NCBI RefSeq assembly: GCF_013415845.1
Contig: NZ_CP058907.1
Location: forward strand, 3,968,001-4,032,000
Direction of reading: 5' to 3'
DNA length: 64,000 bases
Origin: Rhodopseudomonas palustris
Lineage (GTDB): Bacteria; Pseudomonadota; Alphaproteobacteria; Rhizobiales; Xanthobacteraceae
Positions 8,212-18,181 of this stretch are shown here, in pieces (position 1 is the first letter of the stretch; each line of letters starts with the position of its first letter). The notes below the pieces were generated by a model. It saw only the letters and a program-made list of their open reading frames with translations. It was not told the DNA's origin and did not search any database. The translations under genes and the position numbers were made by a program.

Positions 8212-9456
8212 TCAGCGCGCCGCCTGGATCGATCGAAGCACCGCTTCGCTCGGCCAGCAATCGACCTGCAGTCCGGCGCGCTTCTGGTAGGCGCCGAGCG
8301 CCGCACGGGTCAGCATCCCGGCCTTGCCGTCGATCTTGTCGCGATAGATGCCGAGCCGCTCCAGTCCGCGCTGCATCGCCTCGACGTCGGTGGTGCGAAG
8401 CTGCTTGGTGGCCGACCACGGCGTGGCGAACGGGCGCGGATCGATCATCCGGTCGGCGAGATGGCCGACGAACAGCACGTAGAGATCCGAGAAATTGTAT
8501 TCCTTGATGACGAAGTAGTTCTTCGTGGTCAGGAACGCCGGACCGTAGATGCCTTCAGGCTGCAGCAATGACGCCGGCTGCTCGCGCTCCGCCGCACTCA
8601 GCCGATCCGGCCGGGCGAGCGTGAAGCCTTCACGCAGCCACTGCCCGATCGGCTTGGTGACTTCCGGCACGCCTTCGGTGCAGTCGGCTCGCGTCGGCGC
8701 CTTCACCTCGTAGGCCCAGCGCAATCCGCTCTGCCAGCCCTTGTTGACGAGCTGCTGAGCGGCCGACGCCAGCGCGTCCGGCACCGAGTGCCAGATGTCC
8801 ACGCTGCCGTCGCCGTCGAAATCGACGCCGTGCTTGTAATACTCGGACGGCAGAAACTGCGTCAGCCCGGTGGCGCCGGCCCAGGACGAACGCATTTCCT
8901 GCCGCGTCACCGCGCCCTCGCCGATGATCTTCATCGCCAGGATGAATTCGGTTCGATACTGGTCCTTGCGGCGACCGACATAGGCCTGCGTCGCCATCAC
9001 TCGGACTGCGTCGTAGGGCAGCTTGTAGCGGCCGTAATCGGTTTCCCGGCCCCAGATCGCCAGCACCACAGTCGCCGGCACGCCGAACTTGCGCTCGATC
9101 GCATCCAGCGTCGGTCGATAGCGCTGCATCAACGTGCGGCCATGCGCGGCGAGACTCTCGATCCGCGCTTCCTTCAGATAGTCCGCCGGGACCTGGACGA
9201 ATTCAGCCTGCCGCGGCGCCCCGGTCTTCGGCCGGCCCGGCAGGATCAGATCGGGCAGCTTGTAGTCCGGTTCGAGCCCGGCGTTGACCGCATCGAACGT
9301 GGCCCGCGACACGCCGGCCTCGCGCGCCTCCGGCCACAGCTCGGCGACGAAGCGGGTGAAGCCGGGATCGGCGGCGCGAGCCACGCTCGCGCCGAACGCC
9401 ACCGAAGCCGCTAAGGCTACGCCGACCGCGAGAGCGACCGCATGCGTTAGCCGCAT
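8212..9456 (-). CDS. MltB-like lytic murein transglycosylase with peptidoglycan-binding domain
   Basis: The start at 9456 gives 414 residues with a signal peptide ending A-R-A-A-D near residue 28. The catalytic domain is of the MltB/SLT_2 type: I-W-G-R-E-T-D-Y-G near residue 130 holds the catalytic Glu, and A-G-A-T-G-L-T-Q-F-L-P-S-E-Y-Y follows. The last 65 residues form a PG_binding_1 domain (L-R-T-T-D-V-E-A-M-Q-R-G-L-E-R-L-G-I-Y). It would cleave the MurNAc-GlcNAc bond in the periplasm with anhydro product formation. Its ATG shares one base with the stop codon of the upstream UPF0114 gene, so translation is probably coupled. Confidence 0.92.
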   Translation of the reverse strand: MRLTHAVALAVGVALAASVAFGASVARAADPGFTRFVAELWPEAREAGVSRATFDAVNAGLEPDYKLPDLILPGRPKTGAPRQAEFVQVPADYLKEARIESLAAHGRTLMQRYRPTLDAIERKFGVPATVVLAIWGRETDYGRYKLPYDAVRVMATQAYVGRRKDQYRTEFILAMKIIGEGAVTRQEMRSSWAGATGLTQFLPSEYYKHGVDFDGDGSVDIWHSVPDALASAAQQLVNKGWQSGLRWAYEVKAPTRADCTEGVPEVTKPIGQWLREGFTLARPDRLSAAEREQPASLLQPEGIYGPAFLTTKNYFVIKEYNFSDLYVLFVGHLADRMIDPRPFATPWSATKQLRTTDVEAMQRGLERLGIYRDKIDGKAGMLTRAALGAYQKRAGLQVDCWPSEAVLRSIQAAR

Positions 9457-10046
9457 CAATGTCCGGCGTGCGCCTTGGCTTCTTCGGTTGCCAGATTCGA
9501 GATCCGGTCGACCCAGGCGATGCCGATCGCCGACAGGATGAACACGGTGTGGATGATGGTCTGCCACATCACACCGGTCTCGGTGTAGCCACCCACTTTG
9601 CCGGCTGCGCCGAGGTTGCCGGCTTCGATGAAGGTCCGCAGCAGATGGATCGACGAGATGCCGATGATCGCCATTGCCAGCTTGATCTTCAGCACGCTGG
9701 CATTGACGTGGCTGAGCCATTCCGGCTCGTCGGGGTGGCCGCGCAGGTTGAGCCGCGACACGAAGGTCTCGTAGCCGCCGACGATCACCATCACCAGGAG
9801 GTTCGAGATCATCACCACGTCGATCAGCCCCAGCACCGCCAGCATGATCTGCTGCTCGCTGAAGTCGAAGGAGTGCTGGAACAGATGCCACAGCTCCTTC
9901 AGGAACAGCACGACGTAGATGCCCTGCGCGACGATCAGGCCGACATACAGCGGCAATTGCAGCCAGCGCGAACCGAAGATCAGCATGGGGATCGGCCGCA
10001 GCCCCAGGCCTTTCGGCGGCAGCGGCGTCTCGGGTGTCATCGACAT
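9456..10046 (-). CDS. UPF0114 (YqhA-type) membrane protein
   Basis: This 196-residue protein has three or four membrane helices (about residues 32-52, 67-90, 118-138 and 160-180). It matches the UPF0114/YqhA family in its [11 protein letters not shown] opening, [19 protein letters not shown] and [17 protein letters not shown]. Its function is unknown; it sits in the inner membrane. It is the first gene of a coupled pair with the transglycosylase. Confidence 0.9.
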   Translation of the reverse strand: MSMTPETPLPPKGLGLRPIPMLIFGSRWLQLPLYVGLIVAQGIYVVLFLKELWHLFQHSFDFSEQQIMLAVLGLIDVVMISNLLVMVIVGGYETFVSRLNLRGHPDEPEWLSHVNASVLKIKLAMAIIGISSIHLLRTFIEAGNLGAAGKVGGYTETGVMWQTIIHTVFILSAIGIAWVDRISNLATEEAKAHAGH

Positions 10047-10221
10047 GTAGGAAAGCTCCGAACAGCTGTATTGGGCGAACAGTCACTTGGGAACTCCCTC
10101 CGATTCTGTCGAGACGCAGAGGAGCGGCGTTTAACCGCAGTTCGTGGCAGCGAACGGAACGGAGTGGCAGCATAGCACCACGCCCCTTGCATGGTGCCGC
10201 CGTGACGCGGTCGCCCGGCGG

Positions 10222-10992
10222 TTACTTCACCGCCACGATGAAGATCCGCGGAAACCGCAGCAGCACCTGGCCGTCGGCTTGCGCGGGATACGCCGCGGCG
10301 ATCCGCGCCGTATAGGCAGCCAGATAGGTTTTTCGTTCCGGCAGTTCGAGCGGATCGATGAACGGCCGCAGCCCCGTGCCCTTGACCCATTCGACGATCG
10401 CTTCAGGGCCATCGAGCGCGTGGTTGTAGACGGTGCGCCAGATCTCCAGCCGACCGCACAAAGGCTTCAGCGCATCGTAATACACGCTCGGCTTCGGCAG
10501 CGTGTCGCGCAGCTCGGCGGCCTTGGACAGCTGATGCCGCCACGGCTCCTGCAGCGCGACCTCGCGCATCATGATGTGCGACGGCTCGTCGAGATTGTCC
10601 GGCATCTGCACCGCGAGCACGCCGCCGCTGTCGAGCCCCGACAGCAGGCGTCTGAGCTGCTTGAGATGGTCGGGGACCCATTGGAACACGGCATTGGCGA
10701 ACAGCACGTCGGTCCCAGCCGGCGGCGCCCAATGCGCGACATTGGCCTCGATGAACTTATGCTGCGGCAGCCGCTCGCGGGCCTGGCGCAACATGTCGGC
10801 GGAGGTATCGACGCCAATCACCGAAGCCTCGGGCCAGCGCTCGACCAGGAGCGCGGTGGAATTGCCCGGCCCGCAGCCGATGTCGGCGACCTTGCGCGGC
10901 GCCGTGGTCGGCACCTGCGCCAGCAGATCCCGCGCCGGGCGGGTCCGCTCATCTTCGAATTTCAGATATTGCTCGGCATTCCAGTCAGCCAT
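10222..10992 (-). CDS. tam: Trans-aconitate 2-methyltransferase
   Basis: The start at 10992 gives 256 residues, close to E. coli Tam (252). The N-terminal W-N-A-E-Q-Y-L-K-F is the Tam signature. SAM-binding motif I is [12 protein letters not shown] (about residues 34-45) and [11 protein letters not shown] is motif II. Tam methylates trans-aconitate, an inhibitor of aconitase formed spontaneously from cis-aconitate, using S-adenosylmethionine in the cytoplasm. The open frame upstream of 10992 overlaps the brnT region on the other strand and is rejected as coding. Confidence 0.9.
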   Translation of the reverse strand: MADWNAEQYLKFEDERTRPARDLLAQVPTTAPRKVADIGCGPGNSTALLVERWPEASVIGVDTSADMLRQARERLPQHKFIEANVAHWAPPAGTDVLFANAVFQWVPDHLKQLRRLLSGLDSGGVLAVQMPDNLDEPSHIMMREVALQEPWRHQLSKAAELRDTLPKPSVYYDALKPLCGRLEIWRTVYNHALDGPEAIVEWVKGTGLRPFIDPLELPERKTYLAAYTARIAAAYPAQADGQVLLRFPRIFIVAVK

Positions 10993-11070
10993 CCAGCGTC
11001 CCTTGCGCCCCCGAGTCTGCGAGAGGAAAGCTATTGATCCTGCTGGATTTTGCAATATCCTCCAGCGATC

Positions 11071-11089
11071 GTATATTTGTGACATATAC
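11071..11089 (+). promoter_or_regulatory. Candidate autoregulatory operator of brnTA
   Basis: The hexamers GTATAT (11071-11076) and ATATAC (11084-11089) form a perfect inverted repeat with a seven-base spacer, ending two bases before the brnT start. BrnA-type antitoxins repress their own operon from such sites. This site is A+T-rich compared with its surroundings. Confidence 0.5.
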
Positions 11090-11091
11090 AG

Positions 11092-11391
11092 ATGATCGAC
11101 CTGAGCCGCGTCGTCGGCTTTGATTGGGACGACGGCAATCTCCGCAAGAGCGTGGAGAAACACGACGTCGGCCAATTGGAGGCCGAAAGCGTGTTCATGA
11201 ATCGACCGCTTCTGCTGCAAGAAGACGCCAAACACAGCGGCTCGGAACGCCGGCTCCATGCTCTGGGTCGCACCACAGCAGGACGCCTGCTGCACGTCAC
11301 CTTTACGCTGAGAGCCGACGAGACCTTGATACGTATCATCTCCGCGCGCGACATGAGCCGAAGGGACAGGAGCAGTTATGAAAAAGCTTAA
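11092..11391 (+). CDS. brnT: BrnT family toxin
   Basis: The 99-residue product has the BrnT pattern: [18 protein letters not shown] near the start, then [17 protein letters not shown] and the ending [12 protein letters not shown]. BrnT is a RelE-fold ribonuclease that stops translation. It is followed by its antitoxin with a 14-base overlap, in the usual toxin-first order for this system. There is no clear Shine-Dalgarno, so a short or leaderless message from the operator region is possible. Confidence 0.9.
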   Translation: MIDLSRVVGFDWDDGNLRKSVEKHDVGQLEAESVFMNRPLLLQEDAKHSGSERRLHALGRTTAGRLLHVTFTLRADETLIRIISARDMSRRDRSSYEKA

Positions 11392-11635
11392 GCCCATCCC
11401 CTCCTTCAAATCGGAAGCTGAGGAACGGCTGTTCTGGGAGACGAACGATTCGAGTGACTATCTCGACTGGAGCAAAGCCGAGCGTGTCACTTTCCCAAAC
11501 TTGAAACCGTCAACGACGTCCATCTCGATCAGACTGCCGACGGAGCTCCTGGAGCAGATCAAAGTCGCCGCCAACAAGCGCGACGTGCCGTATCAGTCGC
11601 TGATCAAGATGTGGCTGAGTGAAAAGGTCGGATAG
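11378..11635 (+). CDS. brnA: BrnA family antitoxin
   Basis: This 85-residue protein overlaps brnT by 14 bases. Its C-terminal half ([22 protein letters not shown]) is a ribbon-helix-helix DNA-binding domain of the BrnA/CopG type, ending [12 protein letters not shown]. It should bind and neutralise BrnT and repress the operon. The N-terminal half contains the acidic, aromatic S-D-Y-L-D-W-S segment expected to cover the toxin. Confidence 0.88.
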   Translation: MKKLKPIPSFKSEAEERLFWETNDSSDYLDWSKAERVTFPNLKPSTTSISIRLPTELLEQIKVAANKRDVPYQSLIKMWLSEKVG

Positions 11636-11810
11636 CCAGATACTCGCTTGAAGATTAGCTGTAACTTCCGGCGGGAAATACCAAGACCCAAGGCGACCAG
11701 ACCGAGAGGATGCTCGCCTCTGCCCCGACGCGATCCATCCGGCGACAGGCTGATCGCGGCCGGTCAATCGAACAGCGCAAACGTCCTCAAACTGCCTTAG
11801 CTGACGCGCC

Positions 11811-13460
<1,650 letters not shown>

Positions 13461-13700
13461 CGTGGTCCTTGAACGCGGTGCGTGCGGGGGAAATCGGTTG
13501 CCGCTGATGTAACGGTGCGGCCGGCAAAGGGCAACCCGAGGACGCGCGACGTTAAGTGGCGATTAAGCCTGTTCTCGTGCGTTTCCGAGGCGCGAACGAT
13601 TCGAAGACAATTTTAACGACCTCGTCCAACACTCGTCGCCTTATAGCGGCGACGAATGCGCCGCCGAGTCGGCGCGGCGCCGACCCACGGGGCGATAAGC

Positions 13701-13901
13701 ATGGCGAGCCTCACCACGACCACCGAAGTGCATCACGACGAGCAGGCCGGCCCCGACACCAGCCTGCTGAGCGAAATCCGGCTGTTCTGGCGGCAGTTCT
13801 TCGTCCAGGCGTTCAATGCCTACCGGCCGGAGATGTACTACATGCGCGGCCCGGGACCGGCCTGGCACGCCAAGCACGGTCACAAGCCGACGCGCCACTA
13901 A
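13701..13901 (+). CDS. Small hypothetical protein
   Basis: The start at 13701 gives 66 residues with no signal peptide. The middle reads L-F-W-R-Q-F-F-V-Q-A-F-N-A-Y-R-P-E-M-Y-Y-M-R-G-P, rich in aromatics, and the end is basic and His-rich. I do not recognise a family. The frame also opens at 13656, but the first 15 codons of that version look like leader sequence. A conserved Nitrobacteraceae protein is plausible. Confidence 0.5.
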   Translation: MASLTTTTEVHHDEQAGPDTSLLSEIRLFWRQFFVQAFNAYRPEMYYMRGPGPAWHAKHGHKPTRH

Positions 13902-13927
13902 GCCTCGAATTGTCATCTGAAAAGCAA

Positions 13928-13960
13928 AACGCCCGCAGGTGAGCCACCGGCGGGCGTTTC
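13928..13960 (-). terminator. Terminator after L,D-transpeptidase gene
   Basis: AAACGCCCGC (13928-13937) pairs with GCGGGCGTTT (13951-13960). On the minus strand the stem runs into TTTTGCTTTT, a good T tract, 20 bases after the L,D-transpeptidase stop. The symmetric stem may also stop plus-strand transcription from the small gene at 13701. Confidence 0.8.
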
Positions 13961-13980
13961 AAAGTTGAGATTGGCCGCGC

Positions 13981-15246
13981 TTAGCGGATCGTGACCGGTG
14001 CCGGCAGCGGCGCCACCGACGTCGGCTGTGCGCCCGGCAGCGGAGCCGGCGGCAATGCCGGGGATTGCCCGCCCGGCGCCATCGCGGGCTGCGCCTGAGC
14101 GGTGGCAGTGTTCTTCGGCGGTGAGCCCGGCAGCACCACAACGCGGGTGCCGACCTTGGCGCGCTCGAACAGATCGCTGACGTCGTCGTTCAGCATGCCG
14201 ATGCAGCCCGAGGACACGAACTTGCCGATCGTCGACGGCTGGTTGGTGCCGTGGATGCGGTACACGGTCGAGCCGAGATACATCGCGCGGGCGCCCATCG
14301 GGTTGCCCGGACCGCCGGCCATGAAGCGCGGCAGATAGGGCTGGCGCTCGATCATCTCGGCCGGCGGATGCCAATCCGGCCACTCCGCCTTGCGGGAGAT
14401 CTTCTGCACGCCGTTCCAGGTGAACCCGTCACGACCGACACGGACGCCGTAGCGGATCGCGCGGCCGTTGCCGAGCACGTAATACAAATGAGTGTTGGCG
14501 GTATCGACCACGATGGTGCCGGCCGGCTCCTTGGTGGCGAAATCGACCTCCTGCCGGCGCAGGTTCGGCGGCAGCTGCACGGTCTGATCGGCGTCCGGCT
14601 GCTCTTCCGGCGGCAACGCCGAGACCTGCATCGGCCGGCCATCGGCGCCGGGCTGAGCCGACGGCGCGCCGCCGCCGACACCAGCCGGCGGACGCACGCC
14701 ACCGTCACCGCGATCGGAATAGATCACCGACGGCGGCCCCATCGGACGGACGTAGCGGGGATCATCCGGCGACATCACCGGTCCCTGCGGCGCGGCGCCC
14801 GGTGCCGCGTTGGAATAGCTCGTTGCGCCCGTCGGGCGGCCGTAACGCGGATCATCGGGCGACATCACCGGCCCCTGCGGGCCCGCGGCCGGCGCCGCGT
14901 TGGAATAGGTCGGGGCGCCCATCGGGCGGCCGTAGCGCGGATCGTCCGGCGACATCACCGGGCCTTGCGGGGCGGCATTGGAATAGACCGGCGCGGCCGA
15001 ACCGCCGTAGCGCGGATCGCCCGGCGAGGTCACCGGACCGGGCGGCGGTAGCGTCGCGGACTGGCGCGCCGTGGGCGCGTCCTCGTCGTCGATGCTGTCG
15101 AAATTGGGCAGGCCTGGACGGTCCTCGCCAGCTTGCCCGATATACGCGCCGGGGGTCGAGGGATAGCTCTGCGCGAGCGCGGCGGAGGTTCCCGCGGCGA
15201 CCACAGCAGCGGACGCCAGCAACGTCAGTAAGCGCTTGTTCATCAT
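13981..15246 (-). CDS. L,D-transpeptidase (YkuD) with Pro-rich repeats
   Basis: This is a 421-residue exported protein; the signal peptide (residues 1-25) ends A-L-A-Q. Residues about 60-190 carry four imperfect copies of a G-P-V-M-S-P-D-D-P-R-Y-G repeat, each followed by a Y-S-N-A-A-P spacer, a flexible Pro/Ala-rich region. The catalytic YkuD domain follows (residues about 235-370), with the motif H-G-T-N-Q-P-S ... S-S-G-C-I-G-M, the Cys being the nucleophile. It makes 3-3 peptide cross-links in peptidoglycan or attaches proteins to it. The C-terminal 50 residues are again Pro/Ala-rich. No partner gene is adjacent. Confidence 0.93.
   Translation of the reverse strand: MMNKRLLTLLASAAVVAAGTSAALAQSYPSTPGAYIGQAGEDRPGLPNFDSIDDEDAPTARQSATLPPPGPVTSPGDPRYGGSAAPVYSNAAPQGPVMSPDDPRYGRPMGAPTYSNAAPAAGPQGPVMSPDDPRYGRPTGATSYSNAAPGAAPQGPVMSPDDPRYVRPMGPPSVIYSDRGDGGVRPPAGVGGGAPSAQPGADGRPMQVSALPPEEQPDADQTVQLPPNLRRQEVDFATKEPAGTIVVDTANTHLYYVLGNGRAIRYGVRVGRDGFTWNGVQKISRKAEWPDWHPPAEMIERQPYLPRFMAGGPGNPMGARAMYLGSTVYRIHGTNQPSTIGKFVSSGCIGMLNDDVSDLFERAKVGTRVVVLPGSPPKNTATAQAQPAMAPGGQSPALPPAPLPGAQPTSVAPLPAPVTIR
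14755..15040 (-). repeat. Coding tandem repeat in L,D-transpeptidase
   Basis: Four diverged copies of a roughly 72-84 base unit encode the G-P-V-x-S-P-x-D-P-R-Y motif. Units are in frame, so copy number can change without breaking the gene. It is a protein-coding repeat and not a CRISPR. Confidence 0.8.
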
Positions 15247-15656
15247 AACCCGTTTGTAAGTCGGAGCGGCAACCGGACCGTTAACGGAGGCCGAGATGCC
15301 GGAGGATCACGGCGCATTCAAGACAAGGGCGGCACAATCACGCGAATTTTGGCGATATTTGCCGTACGCGACGGGTTCGCAGCCGCGAGAACGCTGAAGA
15401 AATGGCTCGCCGGCGATGCGGGGCACGCGCTACGCGACTGTGACCGTCCGCCAACAACCCTTAGCCGCATCAGGCGGCAATCGAGTCGCTGAGTCGTTTC
15501 GCGGCGCGTGATGCGACTCGTTTTGCGCTATTCTCAGATGGCTTGATTCGCGGCTGGTTTTGAGTACGCCGCGAACCAATGTCGCAGTGGTCGCCGCGTT
15601 GGTGTGGGTCAAAAGTGTCGTCGCGTCCCGATGTGCGACGACGGAATACATCCGAA
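15247..15656. other. Intergenic region, 410 bases
   Basis: This lies between divergent genes and probably holds both promoters. A perfect palindrome CCGTTAACGG is at 15278-15287, 32 bases upstream of the L,D-transpeptidase start. I see no ORF, RNA gene or known operator otherwise. Confidence 0.4.
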
Positions 15657-16628
15657 ATGCTTCCCGGTTTCCGGTTTTTGTTCGCGGCGATGACGCTTGC
15701 GGTCTCGTTGCTGGTGTTCGGTCTCGGTGCCGCCGCCCTGCTCCGGGCTGCGCACGAGCAGTTCGTGAACGTGCATACGGTGCGGCCGCCGGCCATCACG
15801 CTGCTGGCGCGGGCCCCCGAGGCTCCGACGCCGAGCCTGAGCATGCTCCGGGTCGATTCACCGGCACCGGCCGCTGAACCGCCTGCCGCGACCGCAAACC
15901 AAAGCCCGAACACAACCGATCCGGTGGCGGCAGATGTCGCGGCTCTCGGCAATGGCGAAAGCGCGAAACCCGAAGCCAAAGCCGCCGAGCCCGCACCGAC
16001 CGCCGCGCTGCAGCCCTCTGCGGCCGAGACACCCGCCGCCGCGCCGGCAGCACAGTCGCCGCACGCGGAACAGGCTCCGGCCGCCCCTGAACCAGCGTCG
16101 CAAGCCAGCTCGCCCCCGCCCGTCGCCGCGCCCGAAGCCGCGCCGCCAACCACCACCGCGGCAACTTCGACCGATGCGCCCAAGCCGGATGACAAGCCGC
16201 AGGCCGGCGCGGAGAAGTCCGTCACTCCGGCTGCGCCCACGCAAATTGCCGCAACCGAAACGGCGGCGCCTGCGACACCGGCTGCTCCGGTAGCGACCGC
16301 CCCTTCTGCCGAGGCGCTGCCGGAGGTTACGCCGCTGTCCGGGCCGATCCCGACGCCGCGCCGTGATCCGCGCGACAGGAGCAAGACCGCCGCCAACACC
16401 CCGGCCGCCCCCAGCGCGGCCACGCCCGCTGCCCCGGCCGCAGACACCCCGACCACCGATGTCACCGGATCGATCGGCGAAACCCTGCCGCCGCCGGATG
16501 CGACGCCGCTGCCGGTGGCGCGACCGAAGCCAGTGGTCCGGCGTCCGCTAAAGAAGCGCCGCCAGGTGGCACGCCGGCGCACACCGCGCGCCGAGCAGCC
16601 GCAGTCGGGAACGGGTGTCGGTCTGTAA
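15657..16628 (+). CDS. Membrane-anchored Ala/Pro-rich protein
   Basis: The start at 15657 places a single N-terminal membrane helix at residues 4-29 (F-R-F-L-F-A-A-M-T-L-A-V-S-L-L-V-F-G-L-G), after which almost all of the remaining 295 residues are low-complexity Ala, Pro, Thr and Glu. The C-terminal 40 residues become strongly basic (R-R-P-L-K-K-R-R-Q-V-A-R-R). Such proteins resemble periplasm-spanning or envelope linker proteins, but no domain is recognisable. The open frame continues upstream to 15579 without a better start. A long minus-strand frame over the same bases is a composition artefact. Confidence 0.65.
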   Translation: MLPGFRFLFAAMTLAVSLLVFGLGAAALLRAAHEQFVNVHTVRPPAITLLARAPEAPTPSLSMLRVDSPAPAAEPPAATANQSPNTTDPVAADVAALGNGESAKPEAKAAEPAPTAALQPSAAETPAAAPAAQSPHAEQAPAAPEPASQASSPPPVAAPEAAPPTTTAATSTDAPKPDDKPQAGAEKSVTPAAPTQIAATETAAPATPAAPVATAPSAEALPEVTPLSGPIPTPRRDPRDRSKTAANTPAAPSAATPAAPAADTPTTDVTGSIGETLPPPDATPLPVARPKPVVRRPLKKRRQVARRRTPRAEQPQSGTGVGL

Positions 16629-16640
16629 GAGAAGCTGCCG

Positions 16641-17501
16641 TTACGCCGCCGGACCGGTCGCGACCGGCGGGCCATCCTGAAGGCCCCATTCCGACCACGA
16701 GCCGTCGTACAGCGCCGAGCCGCGCACGCCGAGCCGATACAGCGCCAGCGTCAGCACCGCCGCCGACACACCGGAGCCGCAGCTCGTGACCACCGGCCGG
16801 CCGAGATCGAGCCCTGCCCGCTCGAACGCCTGCCGCAGTTCAGCGAGCGGCTTCATGGTGCCGGTCGCAGCGTCGAACAGCTCGTTGTAGGGCAGATTGC
16901 GGCTGCCCTGGATGTGACCGGCCCGCAGGCCAGGACGCGGCTCGGCGACGCTGCCCTCGAACCGCGGCGCGGCGCGTGCGTCGATCACCTGCTCGGCCCC
17001 GCTATCGAGATTGGCGACCAGTTGATCGCGGCTGCGGATGAACGACGGATCGAGCTTGGCGCCGAAGCGGCCCGGCGTGATCGTCGGCTTGCCCGCCTCG
17101 GTCGGCCGGCCCTCGGCCACCCATTTCTTCAGGCCGCCGTCGAGAATGCGGATGTTGGCGTGACCGAACGACAGGAACATCCACCACGCCCGCGGTGCCG
17201 CGACCCAACCACCAGCGTCATAGGCAACCACAGTGTCGCCCGAGGAAATGCCGAGCGCCTCGACGTCGCGCGCGAACTGATCGGCACTTGGATACATGTG
17301 CGGCAGCGAACTGGCGTGATCCGACACCGCATCGACGTCGAAGAATACCGCGCCCGGAATGTGCGCGGCGAGATAGTCGTCCGCCGGCAATGGCAGCACG
17401 CCGGGCATCTTGAAGCTGGCGTCGATGATCTTGACGGAGGGATCGCCGAGCCGCTCGGCAAGCCAGTCGGTGGAAACCAGGGGATCGGTGTGAGCCGTCA
17501 T
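16641..17501 (-). CDS. sseA: 3-mercaptopyruvate sulfurtransferase
   Basis: This 286-residue protein has two rhodanese domains, the second active. The active-site loop is C-G-S-G-V-S, where a Cys-Gly-Ser-Gly-Val loop marks mercaptopyruvate specificity as opposed to the C-R-K-G-V-T of thiosulfate enzymes. Other marks are V-S-T-D-W-L-A-E-R-L at the start, G-A-V-F-F-D-V-D, and Y-D-G-S-W-S-E-W-G near the end. It transfers sulfur from 3-mercaptopyruvate to thiols or cyanide in the cytoplasm. A second, single-domain rhodanese gene lies just upstream in the same direction. Confidence 0.93.
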   Translation of the reverse strand: MTAHTDPLVSTDWLAERLGDPSVKIIDASFKMPGVLPLPADDYLAAHIPGAVFFDVDAVSDHASSLPHMYPSADQFARDVEALGISSGDTVVAYDAGGWVAAPRAWWMFLSFGHANIRILDGGLKKWVAEGRPTEAGKPTITPGRFGAKLDPSFIRSRDQLVANLDSGAEQVIDARAAPRFEGSVAEPRPGLRAGHIQGSRNLPYNELFDAATGTMKPLAELRQAFERAGLDLGRPVVTSCGSGVSAAVLTLALYRLGVRGSALYDGSWSEWGLQDGPPVATGPAA

Positions 17502-17532
17502 CGGATGTCTATACCTCTGGTCTAAGTGCCAT

Positions 17533-17602
17533 CACCGGGCTTGCCCCGGTGACCCATCATCTAACGAAGCAGATGGACACGCGGGTCAAGCCCGCGTGCG
17601 AC
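17533..17602. repeat. Interspersed palindromes, GGCTTG-loop type
   Basis: CACCGGG-CTTGC-CCCGGTG at 17533-17551 is followed by a second stem-loop, ACGCGGG-TCAAG-CCCGCGT, about 35 bases on. Both resemble the interspersed palindromes found at several other intergenic positions in this window. Confidence 0.6.
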
Positions 17603-17618
17603 GACAAGAACGAAGCGC

Positions 17619-18035
17619 TCACTTCTTCTTCGGCACCCAGGCTTCGATCGGGCCGCCGGCATCGCGCCAGGCGCCGAAACCGCCCTCGATATGAGCGACC
17701 GGCTTCAGTCCCATGTCCTGCGCGGTCTTGGCGGCGAGCGCCGAACGCAAACCACCGGCGCAATAGAACACGAACTTCTTGTCTTCCTGGAAGATCGGCT
17801 TGGCGTAGGGGCTCTGCGGATCGATCCAGAATTCCAGCATACCGCGGGTGCAGGAGAACGAGCCCGGGATCTTGCCGTCGCGCTCGATCTCGCGCGGGTC
17901 GCGGATGTCGACGATCACCACGTCGCTGGCGCCGGACTTGTGCAACGCGATCGCGTCCGCGGTCGTCAGCGTCTCGATCGAGGAATTGGCTTCGTCGAGC
18001 ATCGCCTTGATGCCGCGGGTGATGGTCTGAGGCAT
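17619..18035 (-). CDS. Single-domain rhodanese-like sulfurtransferase
   Basis: This 138-residue protein is one rhodanese domain: V-V-I-V-D-I-R-D-P-R-E-I-E-R-D-G-K-I-P-G near residue 40, the active Cys in F-Y-C-A-G-G-L-R-S-A near 91, and G-G-F-G-A-W-R-D-A-G-G near the end. The loop C-A-G-G-L-R-S differs from both classical rhodanese and mercaptopyruvate enzymes, so the sulfur donor is not predictable. It is upstream of sseA on the same strand, separated by a palindrome pair. Confidence 0.85.
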   Translation of the reverse strand: MPQTITRGIKAMLDEANSSIETLTTADAIALHKSGASDVVIVDIRDPREIERDGKIPGSFSCTRGMLEFWIDPQSPYAKPIFQEDKKFVFYCAGGLRSALAAKTAQDMGLKPVAHIEGGFGAWRDAGGPIEAWVPKKK

Positions 18036-18075
18036 GGTCGTTCCTTGTTTTCGTTTCTTATCAGTTTGGTTGGTC

Positions 18076-18172
18076 AGTCCGGGGGCACGCGAAGCACGAA
18101 CCCGGAATCTCTTTGCGTGGGTCGATCGGATTCCGGGTTCGCGAGCTATCGCTCGCGCCCCGGAATGACGCC
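18076..18172. repeat. Interspersed repeat, ATTCCGGG family
   Basis: CCCGGAATC near 18101 and GATTCCGGG near 18128 are arms of a long imperfect palindrome ending GCGCCCCGGAATGACG. The same element occurs near 22853-23010 and 62270-62391. Confidence 0.65.
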
Positions 18173-18181
18173 TTCAAGGCC

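Noticed and set aside
10175..10197. GCACCA-N11-TGGTGC as a terminator for tam
   Set aside because: The stem is short, the loop long and no T tract follows on the minus strand.
10993..11409. N-terminal extension of the tam frame
   Set aside because: It overlaps brnT on the other strand and is not Tam-like; the start at 10992 fits the known length.
14755..15040. Regular repeats that could look like a CRISPR
   Set aside because: The repeats are in frame, encode a Pro-rich segment, and have no spacer/direct-repeat pattern.
15470..16675. 401-codon minus-strand frame rich in Gly/Ala/Ser
   Set aside because: It mirrors the Ala/Pro-rich plus-strand gene. The plus frame has a clear membrane helix and ends just before sseA.
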